From: Avimonas intestinalis | GTDB lineage: Bacteria > Bacillota > Clostridia > Oscillospirales > Acutalibacteraceae | Reading direction: 5' to 3' | DNA length: 58,636 bases | Assembly (NCBI GenBank): GCA_904380375.1 | Contig: CAJFID010000017.1 | Coordinates: 1-58,636 of the forward strand | Part shown: in pieces, positions 8,943 to 16,900 of the stretch | How positions within the stretch are numbered: the first letter of the stretch is position 1 | Layout: every line of letters begins with the position of its first letter | Position numbers and translations under genes: made by a program | Notes under the pieces: model-generated | What the model was told of the DNA's origin: nothing | Databases searched by the model: none | What the model saw: the letters and a program-made list of their open reading frames with translations, nothing else

Positions 8943-9545
8943 TTATCCCGAAATCTGCTTTTGGGTATACGCTTCAAAGCTGAGGGGGATGGTCACGGTT
9001 TCCTCCCCCGCCGTGATAACCAGCTTTCCCTGGTCAAGGGGCGGGATAAACAGCGGCCCGTCCATCTGATAGCTGGAGTACCACAGCCCCGGCTCAGTTG
9101 AAGCGATCTGCGTCCCTTCGGCAATCTTGGTATCCTCTGCGCTGGCAAGCCGCCACTGAAAGCTTGTCCCCGCCGTCCCTTCGTCCCGGCAGACGCCGGT
9201 GACGCTGGAGATATAGGCCGTCTTCTCCTGAAGGTTCTGGGCCGTGCGCTGGTACTGCTCTATCAACTGCCGGCGGGTGGCCTCGTCGATTGTTTCTTCC
9301 TCCAGTTCCTTTTCAAGCAGCTCCTGCTGCTCTTTCAAATCGGCCAGCTCCTCCTGCTTTTCCGCCTCGGTCATCGCGCGGACCACGCAGCTTACCTCCC
9401 AGTCCCCCGCCTGCCCGTACAGGCTGTAGGGCAGCAGCTCCCGTTCCTCCTTGCCCGGATCGGAAGCGGGGGAGCAGCCGGCAAGGAGGAGCAGCCCGGC
9501 CAAAAAGGCGATCCCGGCAAACAGCCTGTTTTTTCCTGCGTTCAT
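8943..9545 (-). CDS. Putative lipoprotein with coiled-coil segment
   Basis: Function unknown. The 200 aa product has a lipoprotein signal peptide ending LLLLAGC (lipobox Cys about residue 24). A charged helical stretch follows (about 58-110, rich in E, Q, L and K) that is likely a coiled coil, then a beta-rich C-terminus. It overlaps the preceding gene by 4 bp (ATGA) with AAGGAG 7 nt upstream, so it is last in a translationally coupled padR-HAAS-lipoprotein operon. The arrangement suggests an envelope module under PadR control. No family was recognised. Confidence 0.75.
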   Translation of the reverse strand: MNAGKNRLFAGIAFLAGLLLLAGCSPASDPGKEERELLPYSLYGQAGDWEVSCVVRAMTEAEKQEELADLKEQQELLEKELEEETIDEATRRQLIEQYQRTAQNLQEKTAYISSVTGVCRDEGTAGTSFQWRLASAEDTKIAEGTQIASTEPGLWYSSYQMDGPLFIPPLDQGKLVITAGEETVTIPLSFEAYTQKQISG

Positions 9546-10057
9546 TCCCGTTCTCCTTTATCCTTCTTTGGTTTCTTATTCCGGCGCCGCAGCAGGACGG
9601 CGGCCAAGCCGGCGGCCGCCGCCAGCAGCCCGCCCAGACAGGGCAGGGCCGCCCTCGCGTCCGGAAGGCTCCCGCCAGTGACAACCATCCCCGTCATCTG
9701 CTCGGCATAGCCGATGGCATCCGCCGGCGGGGCGCTATGCCGCAGCACCCACGCCGCCAGCAGGCAGGAAGCCGCCGCCGCGGCGAGAAGGGCCGGCAAA
9801 ACCGCCGCCCCTTTCCCCCGGCTTCCGTTCCTCCCGGTACCGGCGCCCTCCTCCCGGCCGTCTATCGCCGCCGCATAGGCCTTTGGCGGCCCCAGGCGGT
9901 CAGCCACCCGCTCGGCCGGTTCCCCATGTTCCCGTGCGGAGGCAAACGCCTCCCGCAGGTCGCGGAGCGCGGCGGCCTTTTGCCGGCGGGGCAGGCGCAG
10001 CGCCCGTCCCACCCGGCGGATGTATCTCTCTTCCGGATCCGGTGTCCCACACCTCAC
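9542..10057 (-). CDS. HAAS/DUF1700-like membrane protein
   Basis: The 171 aa product has an N-terminal helical domain (about 8-72: RYIRRVGRALRLP, then EPAERVADRLGPPKAYA) typical of the HAAS/DUF1700-type domain often encoded beside PadR regulators. Two membrane segments follow (about 83-105 and 138-160) with a basic Lys/Arg tail. Start is GTG at 10057, supported by GGAGGG 6 nt upstream. It lies 39 bp after padR and overlaps the lipoprotein gene by 4 bp. In such pairs the HAAS protein is thought to work with the PadR-controlled membrane module; its exact role is unknown. Confidence 0.65.
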   Translation of the reverse strand: MRCGTPDPEERYIRRVGRALRLPRRQKAAALRDLREAFASAREHGEPAERVADRLGPPKAYAAAIDGREEGAGTGRNGSRGKGAAVLPALLAAAAASCLLAAWVLRHSAPPADAIGYAEQMTGMVVTGGSLPDARAALPCLGGLLAAAAGLAAVLLRRRNKKPKKDKGERE

Positions 10058-10096
10058 GTCGGTCCCTCCTATCCACAGGGTTCCAAAGCGCCCCTT

Positions 10097-10444
10097 TTAG
10101 CCGGCTCCATCAAGGAACCGGTTGACATAAGCGGTGTACTCCCGCCAGAACGCGGTCATCTCGTCCAGCGATTTCCGGCCCTCCGGCGTGAGGGAGTAAT
10201 ACTTCTTCAGGCCGCCGTTTGCCTCCGAGGGCGCCAGGCGGCAGCGCACCAGGCCGGCGTGCTCCAGGCGGTACAGGATCGGGTACACCGTCCCCTCCCG
10301 GGCATGGCCGAACCCCTCGCCGCCGTTTTGGTTCAGGGCGGCGAGCAATTCATACCCATAGCTTTCCTTCCTGGCGATCAAGCGCAGAAGGATCAGCTCA
10401 AGGGAGCCCTTTTTGAACTGCCGTATATAGTTTTCCTGCGCCAT
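10097..10444 (-). CDS. PadR-family transcriptional regulator
   Basis: Small winged-helix repressor. The 115 aa product carries the PadR domain: KGSLELILLRLIARKESYGYELL, then the wing with GTVYPILYRLEHAGLV and KKYYSLTPEGRK, plus a short C-terminal dimerisation helix. Start was set at 10444 and not at an in-frame ATG 10 codons upstream because GGGAGGGAG lies just before it. It is first in an operon with the HAAS protein and the lipoprotein. Autoregulation is likely, since a near-consensus promoter and a repeated TTACTA motif lie directly upstream. Confidence 0.88.
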   Translation of the reverse strand: MAQENYIRQFKKGSLELILLRLIARKESYGYELLAALNQNGGEGFGHAREGTVYPILYRLEHAGLVRCRLAPSEANGGLKKYYSLTPEGRKSLDEMTAFWREYTAYVNRFLDGAG

Positions 10445-10502
10445 GGATCGGCTCCCTCCCGCCGGACCGGTCACGGAGACACCCGGCCAGCAGCGCCTTA
10501 CA

Positions 10503-10559
10503 GTATTTAGTAATACAAAGTAGTAAGGGCATTATACCGCATCATGCGGAGCCTGTCAA
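10503..10559 (-). promoter_or_regulatory. padR operon promoter with candidate operator
   Basis: On the minus strand TTGACA (10554-10559), 17-bp spacer, TATAAT (10531-10536): a perfect consensus. Immediately downstream, over the start site, TTACTA occurs twice, 7 bp apart (about 10509-10528). This is a plausible PadR binding site; the operator role is inference. Confidence 0.75.
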
Positions 10560-10570
10560 CCGGGACGGGG

Positions 10571-11194
10571 CTAAGCGCACTGCAGCAACAGCAGCTGCGC
10601 AAAGGGATATACCCACCAGATCAGGCCGTCCAGCTGATGCATCTGGCAGAGCACGCCCAGGCCGTACACCACGTCCACGGCAAACAGGGCGAGCGCCCCC
10701 GCCGCTGCCGCGGAGCGGACCGACCGTTCCGACCGGGAGCAGGACCAGACCACCGCCAGCATGCTGCCGGAGGAAAGGGCATACAGCACGCAGAGCGCCA
10801 CCGCCGCCCCGCCCGGATAGGTGCCGCCGGTGACCATCGCCACCATCGCCGCGGCCAGGAACGCCAGGGTAATCACCACCGCCGCCCCAAACGGCGGGGT
10901 GTACAGGGGGTCCCGGTTCCGCCGGATCAGGGAGGCATACGCCGCCGTATACCCGGCGCGGCCCAGGCTGAAAAAGGCCAGCCCGGCCAGCAGCGGCGGG
11001 AAGGGGAGAAACCGGCCGACATCTAAAAAATTGATCGCTAGCGCATCCCCCAGCGCGCAGCAAAGCATCCCCGCCGCCGCCAAAATCCGGGCGCGGTTGG
11101 GGAACACCAACGCCAGCACCGCCGCCAGCAAGAACAAAACCGCCGCGAGCACCATCTCCCCCGGCAAGCCGAACCATTCAAAAAACCGGTCCAT
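10571..11194 (-). CDS. YhhN-like (TMEM86/lysoplasmalogenase-family) membrane protein
   Basis: Predicted integral membrane protein of 207 aa with about seven or eight hydrophobic segments, many short loops and small residues. The pattern, including CCALGDALA and the mid-chain GLAFFSLGRAGYTAAY, resembles YhhN/TMEM86 lysoplasmalogenase-like proteins that hydrolyse or sense lysoplasmalogens. No catalytic motif can be confirmed by eye. Start was placed at 11194 because GGGGGAG lies 4-5 nt upstream; the frame is open for 25 more codons upstream without an SD. It follows the YbaK gene and stops 12 bp before the padR promoter. Confidence 0.6.
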   Translation of the reverse strand: MDRFFEWFGLPGEMVLAAVLFLLAAVLALVFPNRARILAAAGMLCCALGDALAINFLDVGRFLPFPPLLAGLAFFSLGRAGYTAAYASLIRRNRDPLYTPPFGAAVVITLAFLAAAMVAMVTGGTYPGGAAVALCVLYALSSGSMLAVVWSCSRSERSVRSAAAAGALALFAVDVVYGLGVLCQMHQLDGLIWWVYPFAQLLLLQCA

Positions 11195-11310
11195 ATTCTC
11201 CCCCTTTTCCGCGGGCCTGCGGAACGCGCCGCACCCGTCCCCGCCGCGCTCTTCGCCTAGGCGGCCCATTTTCCTGACGGCATCGCCGCTTTGTGCGCCG
11301 ATCCCTGCCG

Positions 11311-11793
11311 TCAGTCCGCCGCAATCGGGGCCACCGCCGCGCCGGCGGCCGCAACCAGATCTTGCGGGCGCAGCTCAATCTGATGGCCGATTTTCCCCGC
11401 GCTGACGATCATTGTCTCCACCTGCCGGCAGGAGGCGTCCACCACGGTGGCATACGCTTTTTTCATCCCGATCGGGGAACAGCCCCCGCGGATATAGCCG
11501 GTCACCCGGTTGATATCCGCCACCGGGATCATCGCGACCGCCTTCTGCCCCACGGCCCGGGCCGCCGCCTTCAAATCCAGCTCCTTGGCCACCGGGATCA
11601 CGAACACAAAATAATCCCGGCCCGCCCCTTGGGTCACCAGTGTCTTGAATACCCGTTCCAGCGGCTGGCCCATCTTCTGGGCCACTGCCACCCCGTCAAT
11701 CTTCCCGTCCGCGTGGTCGTATTCATGGGCGGTATACGCCACCCCCAAGCGGTCCAAAATCCGCATCGCGTTGGTTTTTCCCTTGTCCGCCAT
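11311..11793 (-). CDS. ybaK: Cys-tRNA(Pro)/aminoacyl-tRNA deacylase, YbaK/EbsC family
   Basis: Trans-editing enzyme that hydrolyses mischarged Cys-tRNA(Pro). The 160 aa product is a single YbaK/ProRS-INS domain: KTNAMRILDRLGVAYTAHEYDH at the N-terminus, the conserved KTLVTQG strand, VIPVAKELDLKAAARAVG, and the signature GGCSPIGMKKAY. Length is normal for YbaK. Start was set at 11793 because AAAGGG lies about 10 nt upstream; the ATG at 11802 is too close to it. The promoter at 11851-11879 drives it, and the YhhN-like gene follows 116 bp downstream. Confidence 0.88.
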   Translation of the reverse strand: MADKGKTNAMRILDRLGVAYTAHEYDHADGKIDGVAVAQKMGQPLERVFKTLVTQGAGRDYFVFVIPVAKELDLKAAARAVGQKAVAMIPVADINRVTGYIRGGCSPIGMKKAYATVVDASCRQVETMIVSAGKIGHQIELRPQDLVAAAGAAVAPIAAD

Positions 11794-11850
11794 GGTTCCC
11801 ATCACCCTTTGACGGCGGCGTTTCCCCGCCGCCGGTAAATTGCCGCTTCC

Positions 11851-11879
11851 AGTATACCCCAACCGGCGCCGGAACACAA
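11851..11879 (-). promoter_or_regulatory. Promoter of ybaK
   Basis: On the minus strand TTGTGT (11874-11879), 17-bp spacer, TATACT (11851-11856), about 55 nt before the chosen start codon. Confidence 0.6.
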
Positions 11880-11932
11880 GGGGCGGGCAGGAAAGACGCC
11901 GCCGCCCTTGCCCGCTTTGCCGGCACCGCTCC

Positions 11933-11980
11933 AAAAAAAGCGGGCCATGGTCTCCGGCTGTCCCGGAAGGCCATGGCCCG
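11933..11980 (-). terminator. Terminator after the Spo0A-like gene
   Basis: 10-bp inverted repeat CGGGCCATGG / CCATGGCCCG (11941-11950, 11971-11980), followed on the minus strand by seven T residues. It lies about 140 bp beyond the stop at 12119. The 11981-12118 interval shows no gene. Confidence 0.8.
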
Positions 11981-12118
11981 GAATGGTCCGCCCGCTTGGC
12001 TTGATAGGGGGGAAGAGGATGCCTGCCGCAGGGAACTTCCGCCATTCCCGCAGACGGCTTAACAGACGGACGCAAAAGGCGTTCTTCGTCCGCCCGGCTA
12101 TCCGCTCCGTCCACCCAC

Positions 12119-12901
12119 TTAACAGGCGGAGCGGCCCGCCGCCCCACAACGTACTCCCTCCGCCGCCCCGAGAGAGCCGTCCTGCACCTTTTCCACCAAA
12201 AGAAGCAGGAATTTCGCGTTGGACAGCCGCCCGGTCCCCTCTTCCCTGTCGGTCAGGATGCGGAGCGCAGGGCTGTCCTTCTCATAAATCTTCCGGATCG
12301 TCTTGCGCACCGCGCTTTCTACACATTCCGCCGTCGTATCGCAGCGGCGCGCCACCTCCGGGTATACCACCTTGGTAATCGAGCAGGGCATCTTTTCCTG
12401 CGACAGGATCTCCGCCGCCTCAATCATATACGAAAACCCCCGGATATTCGGCGGCGTGCGGAGCTCCCTCAGGGCCCGCCTCAGCTTGTCCCGAAAGTTC
12501 CCGGCAGGCAGGCAGGCCGCGGCAGCCGGCTCGGCAAACCAGAGGATGCGTTCCTGCAAATCCTCCAGGCTATACGGCTTGAGGATGTAATAGCAGGCCC
12601 CGAGGCGAAGGGCGCGCGCCGTGATTTCCTCCGTATTGACCTGCGCTGTAACGATGATGCGCGGCGACCGCGGAAGGGGCGCATCCCGTATCCGCACCAA
12701 AACCGAAATGCCGTCCAGAAGCGGCAGGATCAAATCCAGCACAACAATATCCGGCTGCTTCTCAAGCACCATGGCCAGCGCCTGCATCCCGTCGTGGGCA
12801 ACGCCGCACAGCTCCAGCTCAGGGGACGCTTGGAAAAAATCCGTCAGGGCGGAACTCAGCTCCCGCTCGCTTTCCGCAATTAAAAGTTTTGGCCTTCCCA
12901 T
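12119..12901 (-). CDS. Spo0A-like response regulator with altered acidic pocket
   Basis: Two-domain regulator of the Spo0A family, the master control of sporulation entry. The 260 aa product has an N-terminal receiver domain (about 5-120) with phosphoacceptor D56 (VVLDLILP), a VTAQ switch strand and the ILKPY lysine. The C-terminal Spo0A DNA-binding domain (about 140-245) shows RGFSYMIEAAEIL, ITKVVYPEVARRC, then TTAECVESAVRKTIRKIY and a final helix AKFLLLLVEKV. The acidic pair that normally sits near residues 10-11 is replaced: here IAESE gives E10-S11. It therefore may be a paralogue. It is cotranscribed with the DUF6514 gene 44 bp upstream. The spoIVB neighbour usual for canonical spo0A is absent. 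Confidence 0.85.
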   Translation of the reverse strand: MGRPKLLIAESERELSSALTDFFQASPELELCGVAHDGMQALAMVLEKQPDIVVLDLILPLLDGISVLVRIRDAPLPRSPRIIVTAQVNTEEITARALRLGACYYILKPYSLEDLQERILWFAEPAAAACLPAGNFRDKLRRALRELRTPPNIRGFSYMIEAAEILSQEKMPCSITKVVYPEVARRCDTTAECVESAVRKTIRKIYEKDSPALRILTDREEGTGRLSNAKFLLLLVEKVQDGSLGAAEGVRCGAAGRSAC

Positions 12902-12945
12902 GGTCGTCTTCTTTCATTCCTCCTTTTCGGCAAGGGAGAGCTCTC

Positions 12946-13236
12946 CTAAAACAGGCCGTGAATGGTCTTGAGCACATCGACAGCGACGCCGCGCCAGCAC
13001 TCCGGCCCCACCGCATGTTCATACAGGTATGTCGCCAGGTCCTTGGCTTCTTCAAGGGAAGCCGTCAGCCCCTCCTGCGCATCCGACCAGCGGATACCAC
13101 CGCATTCGGATTCCAGCCGCAGGCCGTACCCGCGTTCCTCGTCCGACAGCAGCTCGTAGGTGACGGTCTGCGTCTCCTGGATCCCCCGGATTGCTGAAAA
13201 GCGTTTTGTGTAAAGAATGTTTTGCCCGTTAACCAT
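12946..13236 (-). CDS. DUF6514-family small protein
   Basis: Function unknown. The 96 aa product begins MVNGQNILYTKRF and ends with DLATYLYEHAVGPECW then VDVLKTIHGLF, a layout I associate with the DUF6514 proteins of Clostridia. It has no signal peptide or membrane segment. Start was set at the ATG at 13236: GGGGAGG lies 12 nt upstream, while the TTG seven codons earlier overlaps that SD. It is first in an apparent two-gene operon with the Spo0A-like regulator. A role in sporulation control is possible from position only. Confidence 0.65.
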   Translation of the reverse strand: MVNGQNILYTKRFSAIRGIQETQTVTYELLSDEERGYGLRLESECGGIRWSDAQEGLTASLEEAKDLATYLYEHAVGPECWRGVAVDVLKTIHGLF

Positions 13237-14502
13237 ACGAAATTTTAACCTCCCCAAATATCATTTTGTTGCCGATTCGAATTGGCCGGTTTTAAGTTTA
13301 GCGAGCCAAATCAAAATTTACAACGAAAAATTTTCGAGAATTTTCGGCTATTTATTAAAATTGTGGTTTTTATTCACAATTTCTCTCGAATTTTCGCGGC
13401 TTCTCGCCCTTTTTCGCCTTTCTTTGCCCTTTCCTGCCCTTCCCCGCTCTCTTCACGGCATTCCAAAAAAAGGGAGAATTCCACAAGATTTCCACCAAAA
13501 AAACATGCACCGTCTTTTTCTTCCTATCGCTGTCCTGACCGGCATTGAAAACGCCAGCGTCCGGCCTATCCCCCCGGCTCACACCCCGCATAGGGCTCAG
13601 CGGCCCGTCATCGGCTTTATACGCCTTGTAAAAGCGAAGAGGCTGGCTATGCACATCGCCCGGCAAGAGACCGGTCACCCCCTTGCGGTTATTATACCTT
13701 AACAATATAGATAACCGCTGGAAGCAGATTTCCTCCATTTGGCGATGCCCCTTCGTTTTACAGACAGATCTCTCTATATAAGCCAAAATATTTGCCTGTT
13801 TTTTTAAGATACGAAAATTATCCTGGCATGGTTTCTGCCGGTTTAACAAAATACCCAAAATAACATACATTGGCTTCGGGTGAGGGAGCCGTGATCAAAA
13901 TGAAAAGAAAATCCTGCCGCGGATGTAGCAGCCCCATAGCGCAATCCTTTTCCAATGGAAAAAACTGCAAAGCACAGGTAGAATTTCCTGCAAAAAAATT
14001 CAACCATTTGTTTAGAACAAAAGGCATTCCAGAGGGAAAAGCGCGATCGGCACAATGGATATGGAAAAGGGTCTCCGTTTTCCGCCAAAAGCAGCTGGCA
14101 GGATCTCCGCAGCGTCCATGCAATCGGCAGAGATTTTTCCGGGTTATCCCCTTTTCCACGTTGAAAACTTTTTTCTTTTTCCACACCCGTTTTTCTTACT
14201 CGAAATAGGGTGCCTTACGGCAACAATTCTTTGCATTTTTCGAAAAAATTTTTTTGAAATTTGCTTTTTTCCGCCTTGCTTCCCATGAAATCCTCTTTGA
14301 TTTGTGTACTATTTTCACTTTTGCTTCTCTGTTTTTGACTAGGCGGAAGCGAGAAGCGTTCGATTTTCGCCGATTTTTGACGATAAATTTTTGAGGGTTC
14401 AGGGCCTTTTCGCCCACAAAACGTAAAAATTTGTCGTCGCAGGCCCGTCTCGGCGGTAAAATGGACGCGCTTTGTCCCACCCAAGCCCCCTGCCCACGCA
14501 TA
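13237..14502. other. 1.27 kb AT-rich interval without a convincing gene
   Basis: No frame shows recognisable domains or an SD-supported start. The left part carries repeated GAATTTTCG words (about 13325-13400) and an 8-bp inverted repeat AAATTGTG / CACAATTT (about 13359-13383). Base composition is much more AT-rich than the flanking genes. It should include the promoter of the DUF6514/Spo0A operon on its left side, but no good -35/-10 pair could be fixed. Possible open frames of 80-170 codons on both strands have irregular, low-complexity products. Confidence 0.5.
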
Positions 14503-14543
14503 GAAAAAGGGAGCGGACGCGCCGCTCCGACGCTGCCGCTCCC
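14503..14543 (-). terminator. Terminator after the ECF S-component gene
   Basis: Inverted repeat GGGAGCGG / CCGCTCCC (14509-14516, 14536-14543) followed on the minus strand by a T-run, 5 bp beyond the stop codon at 14548. Confidence 0.8.
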
Positions 14544-14547
14544 CTAT

Positions 14548-15336
14548 TTACCGATCAAGTACCTTATCCAAATGGGCGCGATGGAGCGCCGATTTTAGCG
14601 GGATATACAGCAGCACCGCCACCAGAATGGACGCCACGCCGTTGATAAACGTGGCCGGCAGGCTTGCCAGCGAGGAAAGCATAGCCGCCTGCCATTCCGC
14701 ACCGGCCAGCATCCCCATCACCGTCCCTCCTAGGAACTCCCCGACCACATTCCAGGCAATCCCCGCCGTGGCCCCCAGCAGGGTAAACAGCCGCTCATTG
14801 GTTAAGGAGGGCAGGCGCAGCGAAAGCAGCGCCGCCGCACCAAGCAGGACGCCAAGCGCCAGCAGGAAGCCATAGGCGAGCGAGGGGACCGCCTGAAAGG
14901 CCGCCGCCTGCGATAGCCTGCCGAAAAGCAAAAAGGCGCCGATAGCCAGCGACGCCAGCGATGCAGCGGCCAAGCCGGCCCGCGGGCTGCGGTCCGGATG
15001 CTTTTTGCCTATGCGCGCCACCAGCCCGGTAAACAGGCCGATCCCAAATTTCAGGATTACCGTCTTCAGCGTACTAAACCCGTATCCGAAATACAGATCG
15101 TTCAGCCCCATCCCGATCGCGCCCGCCAGGCCCCCCTGCCAGCCGCCCAGCAGGAGCGCCGCCAGGATCACCACCGCGTTGCCGAAATGCAGGAACGGCT
15201 GCCCCACCGGCGCGGGGTAGGGAACGCGGAAAAACAAAACCACAAAGCTCAGCGCGGCAAACAGGGCGATCAGCACCGTCTGCATCAGCGCCCGAAAGTC
15301 CCGGTCCCGCCCTTGATTCTTCATTTTTGCACTCAC
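14548..15336 (-). CDS. ECF transporter S component (substrate-binding membrane subunit)
   Basis: Membrane substrate-capture subunit of an energy-coupling-factor vitamin/micronutrient importer. The 262 aa product has about six hydrophobic helices with conserved small-residue turns: the GNAVVILAALLLGGWQGGLAGAIGMGLNDL stretch (split across two helices) is characteristic of this group, and AWNVVGEFLGG lies in the second half. It is longer than the usual 180-200 aa. Start is GTG at 15336, backed by GAAGGG about 10 nt upstream; ATG at 15324 is the alternative. The shared EcfA/A'/T module is not in the window. Substrate cannot be assigned. A strong promoter and a leader hairpin precede it. Confidence 0.8.
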   Translation of the reverse strand: MSAKMKNQGRDRDFRALMQTVLIALFAALSFVVLFFRVPYPAPVGQPFLHFGNAVVILAALLLGGWQGGLAGAIGMGLNDLYFGYGFSTLKTVILKFGIGLFTGLVARIGKKHPDRSPRAGLAAASLASLAIGAFLLFGRLSQAAAFQAVPSLAYGFLLALGVLLGAAALLSLRLPSLTNERLFTLLGATAGIAWNVVGEFLGGTVMGMLAGAEWQAAMLSSLASLPATFINGVASILVAVLLYIPLKSALHRAHLDKVLDR

Positions 15337-15353
15337 GAAATACCATCCCTTCC

Positions 15354-15377
15354 TGCGATGGCCCATAGGCCATCGCA
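15354..15377 (-). promoter_or_regulatory. Perfect leader hairpin before the ECF S-component gene
   Basis: 10-bp perfect inverted repeat TGCGATGGCC / GGCCATCGCA with a 4-nt loop, in the short (about 50 nt) 5' leader and just upstream of the SD. It could affect ribosome access or be a protein-binding site. It does not match a riboswitch class I recognise. Confidence 0.5.
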
Positions 15378-15392
15378 GATTTGCCAAATCAA

Positions 15393-15421
15393 ACTTTAGT
15401 CACATCCGCCGCAAATGTCAA
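15393..15421 (-). promoter_or_regulatory. Promoter of the ECF S-component gene
   Basis: On the minus strand TTGACA (15416-15421), 17-bp spacer, TAAAGT (15393-15398), with the start site near 15386. Confidence 0.65.
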
Positions 15422-15559
15422 GGCGCCGCCCTCAATTTGCGCATCTTGTCCGAATCCATCTTAGGAGAATATTAATAAGTTGTACATTATTTGTTTATTG
15501 TTCTCACACAAGCTTGGTGTATCATATACTCAAACGAACAGAAAGGAGGGAAATCCGTT

Positions 15560-15991
15560 TTGAACGAAAACCAATCGGCCAACGTCCTTGTCTGCGTAAC
15601 CGACCAGCTATCCTGTGAACGGCTGATCCGGGCCGGCGCCGCTTTGGCGCAGGAATACGGCGTCCCCGTCCATGTGCTCAGCGTCCTGCCGGAAGGGCTG
15701 GTATCCCCGCAGACATCCAAGGTCTTGCAGAACCTGTACGACATCGCCAGCTCTTTGGGGGCGGAGATGACCTTCTACTTCAACAACGAACCCGCCCTGA
15801 CAGCGGCCGTGCACGCCCGTCAGACCGGCGCGCTCCATCTGGTCAGCGGGGCGCCGGGCGCGGACAGCAACCTGTTCATTGAAACCATCAAGGGATTGGT
15901 GCCCGAGCTCCCGCTCTCTGTCGTTGACGCGGACGGGCGGCTGTTTACCTTCCCGGCGGTTTCTCCGGCGGCTTCTTCCGCCGCCCGCTGA
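15560..15991 (+). CDS. Small universal-stress-protein-like (KdpD USP-type) protein
   Basis: The 143 aa product resembles the universal-stress-protein domain found inside KdpD sensor kinases: the N-terminal strand NVLVCVTDQLSCERLIRAG and following helix, a middle strand VPVHVLSVLP, and a late GALHLVSGAPG segment. It has no histidine kinase or membrane part, so it is a stand-alone domain, presumably a cytoplasmic nucleotide- or signal-binding protein. Start is TTG at 15560, chosen for the strong GAAAGGAGGG 9 nt upstream; no ATG fits. It is monocistronic, divergent from the ECF gene, and ends before a 10-bp repeat and a terminator. Confidence 0.65.
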   Translation: MNENQSANVLVCVTDQLSCERLIRAGAALAQEYGVPVHVLSVLPEGLVSPQTSKVLQNLYDIASSLGAEMTFYFNNEPALTAAVHARQTGALHLVSGAPGADSNLFIETIKGLVPELPLSVVDADGRLFTFPAVSPAASSAAR

Positions 15992-16089
15992 ATCGTTCCG
16001 TTCCGGGCGAACCGCGCAGGCCCCGCGGCCCTGTGTGTTGATCATACATGATGTGCAGAAGACCTTGACTTTCTTCTCTTTTGAAATAT

Positions 16090-16135
16090 CCTCTAATACT
16101 CTTTAATACCCTCTTATATCCTCTTATACCCTCTC
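16090..16135. repeat. 10-bp imperfect tandem repeat (about 4.5 copies)
   Basis: Five consecutive CCTCT(T/A)ATA(C/T)-like units with exact 10-bp period, between the USP-like gene and its terminator. No role is visible. Confidence 0.75.
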
Positions 16136-16136
16136 A

Positions 16137-16177
16137 GAAAGCCCGCAGGACGTCGGAAAAGGCGCCCTGCGGGCTTT
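16137..16177 (+). terminator. Terminator after the USP-like gene
   Basis: Inverted repeat GAAAGCCCGCAGG / CCTGCGGGCTTTC with a 15-nt loop, about 145 bp beyond the stop at 15991. Confidence 0.7.
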
Positions 16178-16234
16178 CACATCGCCGGCCTGCCGCAAAG
16201 CTGTTTTCTTTTATTGTTTTTTCGCAAATCCCCC

Positions 16235-16292
16235 TTGACAAATCCCGGGATCGGCATATAATGAACATATGAACAATAATTCATATGTTCAT
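16235..16292 (+). promoter_or_regulatory. Promoter and SmtB/CzrA-type operator of the metal-efflux pair
   Basis: TTGACA (16235-16240), 16-bp spacer and TATAAT (16257-16262), overlapped at the start site by a perfect 13-6-13 palindrome (16261-16292) whose half-site ATGAACATATGAA matches the classical ArsR/SmtB/CzrA operator type (ATATGAAC...TTCATAT). Apo-repressor binding here would block transcription; metal would release it. Confidence 0.9.
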
Positions 16293-16417
16293 CGATTCAC
16301 GCCTCCTGCCACGGAGGAAAAATCCGTCGGCAGGCGAGCCCCCGCTGCGGCAAGTGTAAGGCGGCGGGGAGCCCCGGCGGGAAGCCTCCCGCCGGCAAAG
16401 AGAAAGGATGCATGGGT

Positions 16418-16822
16418 ATGCAAGAAAATCGCGGCAATCTCCCGCCGGAAGCGGCCGGAGAGGGCGGCTGCGGCTGCATAGAAAAGCACGCGGGCACCAT
16501 GGCGAAGGCGCGCCGGGATATGCCCGATGTGGAGGAATTGTACGACCTGTCGGAGCTGTTCAAGGTTTTCGGCGATACCACCCGTATCCGCATCCTCTGG
16601 GCGCTGTCCGAAGGGGAAATGTGCGTCTGCGATCTGGCGGAGCTGCTCGAAATGGGGCAGTCGGCCGTTTCCCACCAGCTCCGGCTCCTGCGGCAGGCCC
16701 GCCTGGTCCGCTGCCGGCGGGAGGGCAAGTCCTCCGTCTACGCGCTTGATGACGATCATGTAGAAAAAATCTTTAGGCTGGGCCTTTCCCACATTGAGGA
16801 GCAGAACCGCAACGGGGGATGA
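16418..16822 (+). CDS. ArsR/SmtB-family metal-responsive repressor (CzrA/CadC-like)
   Basis: Winged-helix repressor that senses divalent metals and controls the adjacent P-type ATPase. The 134 aa product has an N-terminal Cys-rich extension (GGCGCIEKH), an alpha-3 segment EMCVCDLAELL that resembles the ELCVCDL metal site of CadC-type sensors, the recognition helix SAVSHQLRLLRQARLV, and a C-terminal alpha-5 D-x-H...H-x-x-E pattern (DDDHVEKIFRLGLSHIEE) typical of Zn(II) sensing in SmtB/CzrA. Start is the second of two in-frame ATGs, 9 nt after AAAGGA. It is first in an operon with the ATPase 78 bp downstream. Confidence 0.9.
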   Translation: MQENRGNLPPEAAGEGGCGCIEKHAGTMAKARRDMPDVEELYDLSELFKVFGDTTRIRILWALSEGEMCVCDLAELLEMGQSAVSHQLRLLRQARLVRCRREGKSSVYALDDDHVEKIFRLGLSHIEEQNRNGG

Positions 16823-16900
16823 TCCCGGCGGCGCTCGGCGCGGCCTCTGCCCGCCGGCGGCCGATCTCCCCCTATTGTTATAAAAGAAAGGGTGTTCTTC

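Noticed and set aside
13237..14502. Replication-origin-like DnaA boxes (TTTTCCAC words) and open frames of 80-170 codons
   Set aside because: Words are imperfect and scattered, no dnaA or dnaN nearby; the frames have no SD and low-complexity products.
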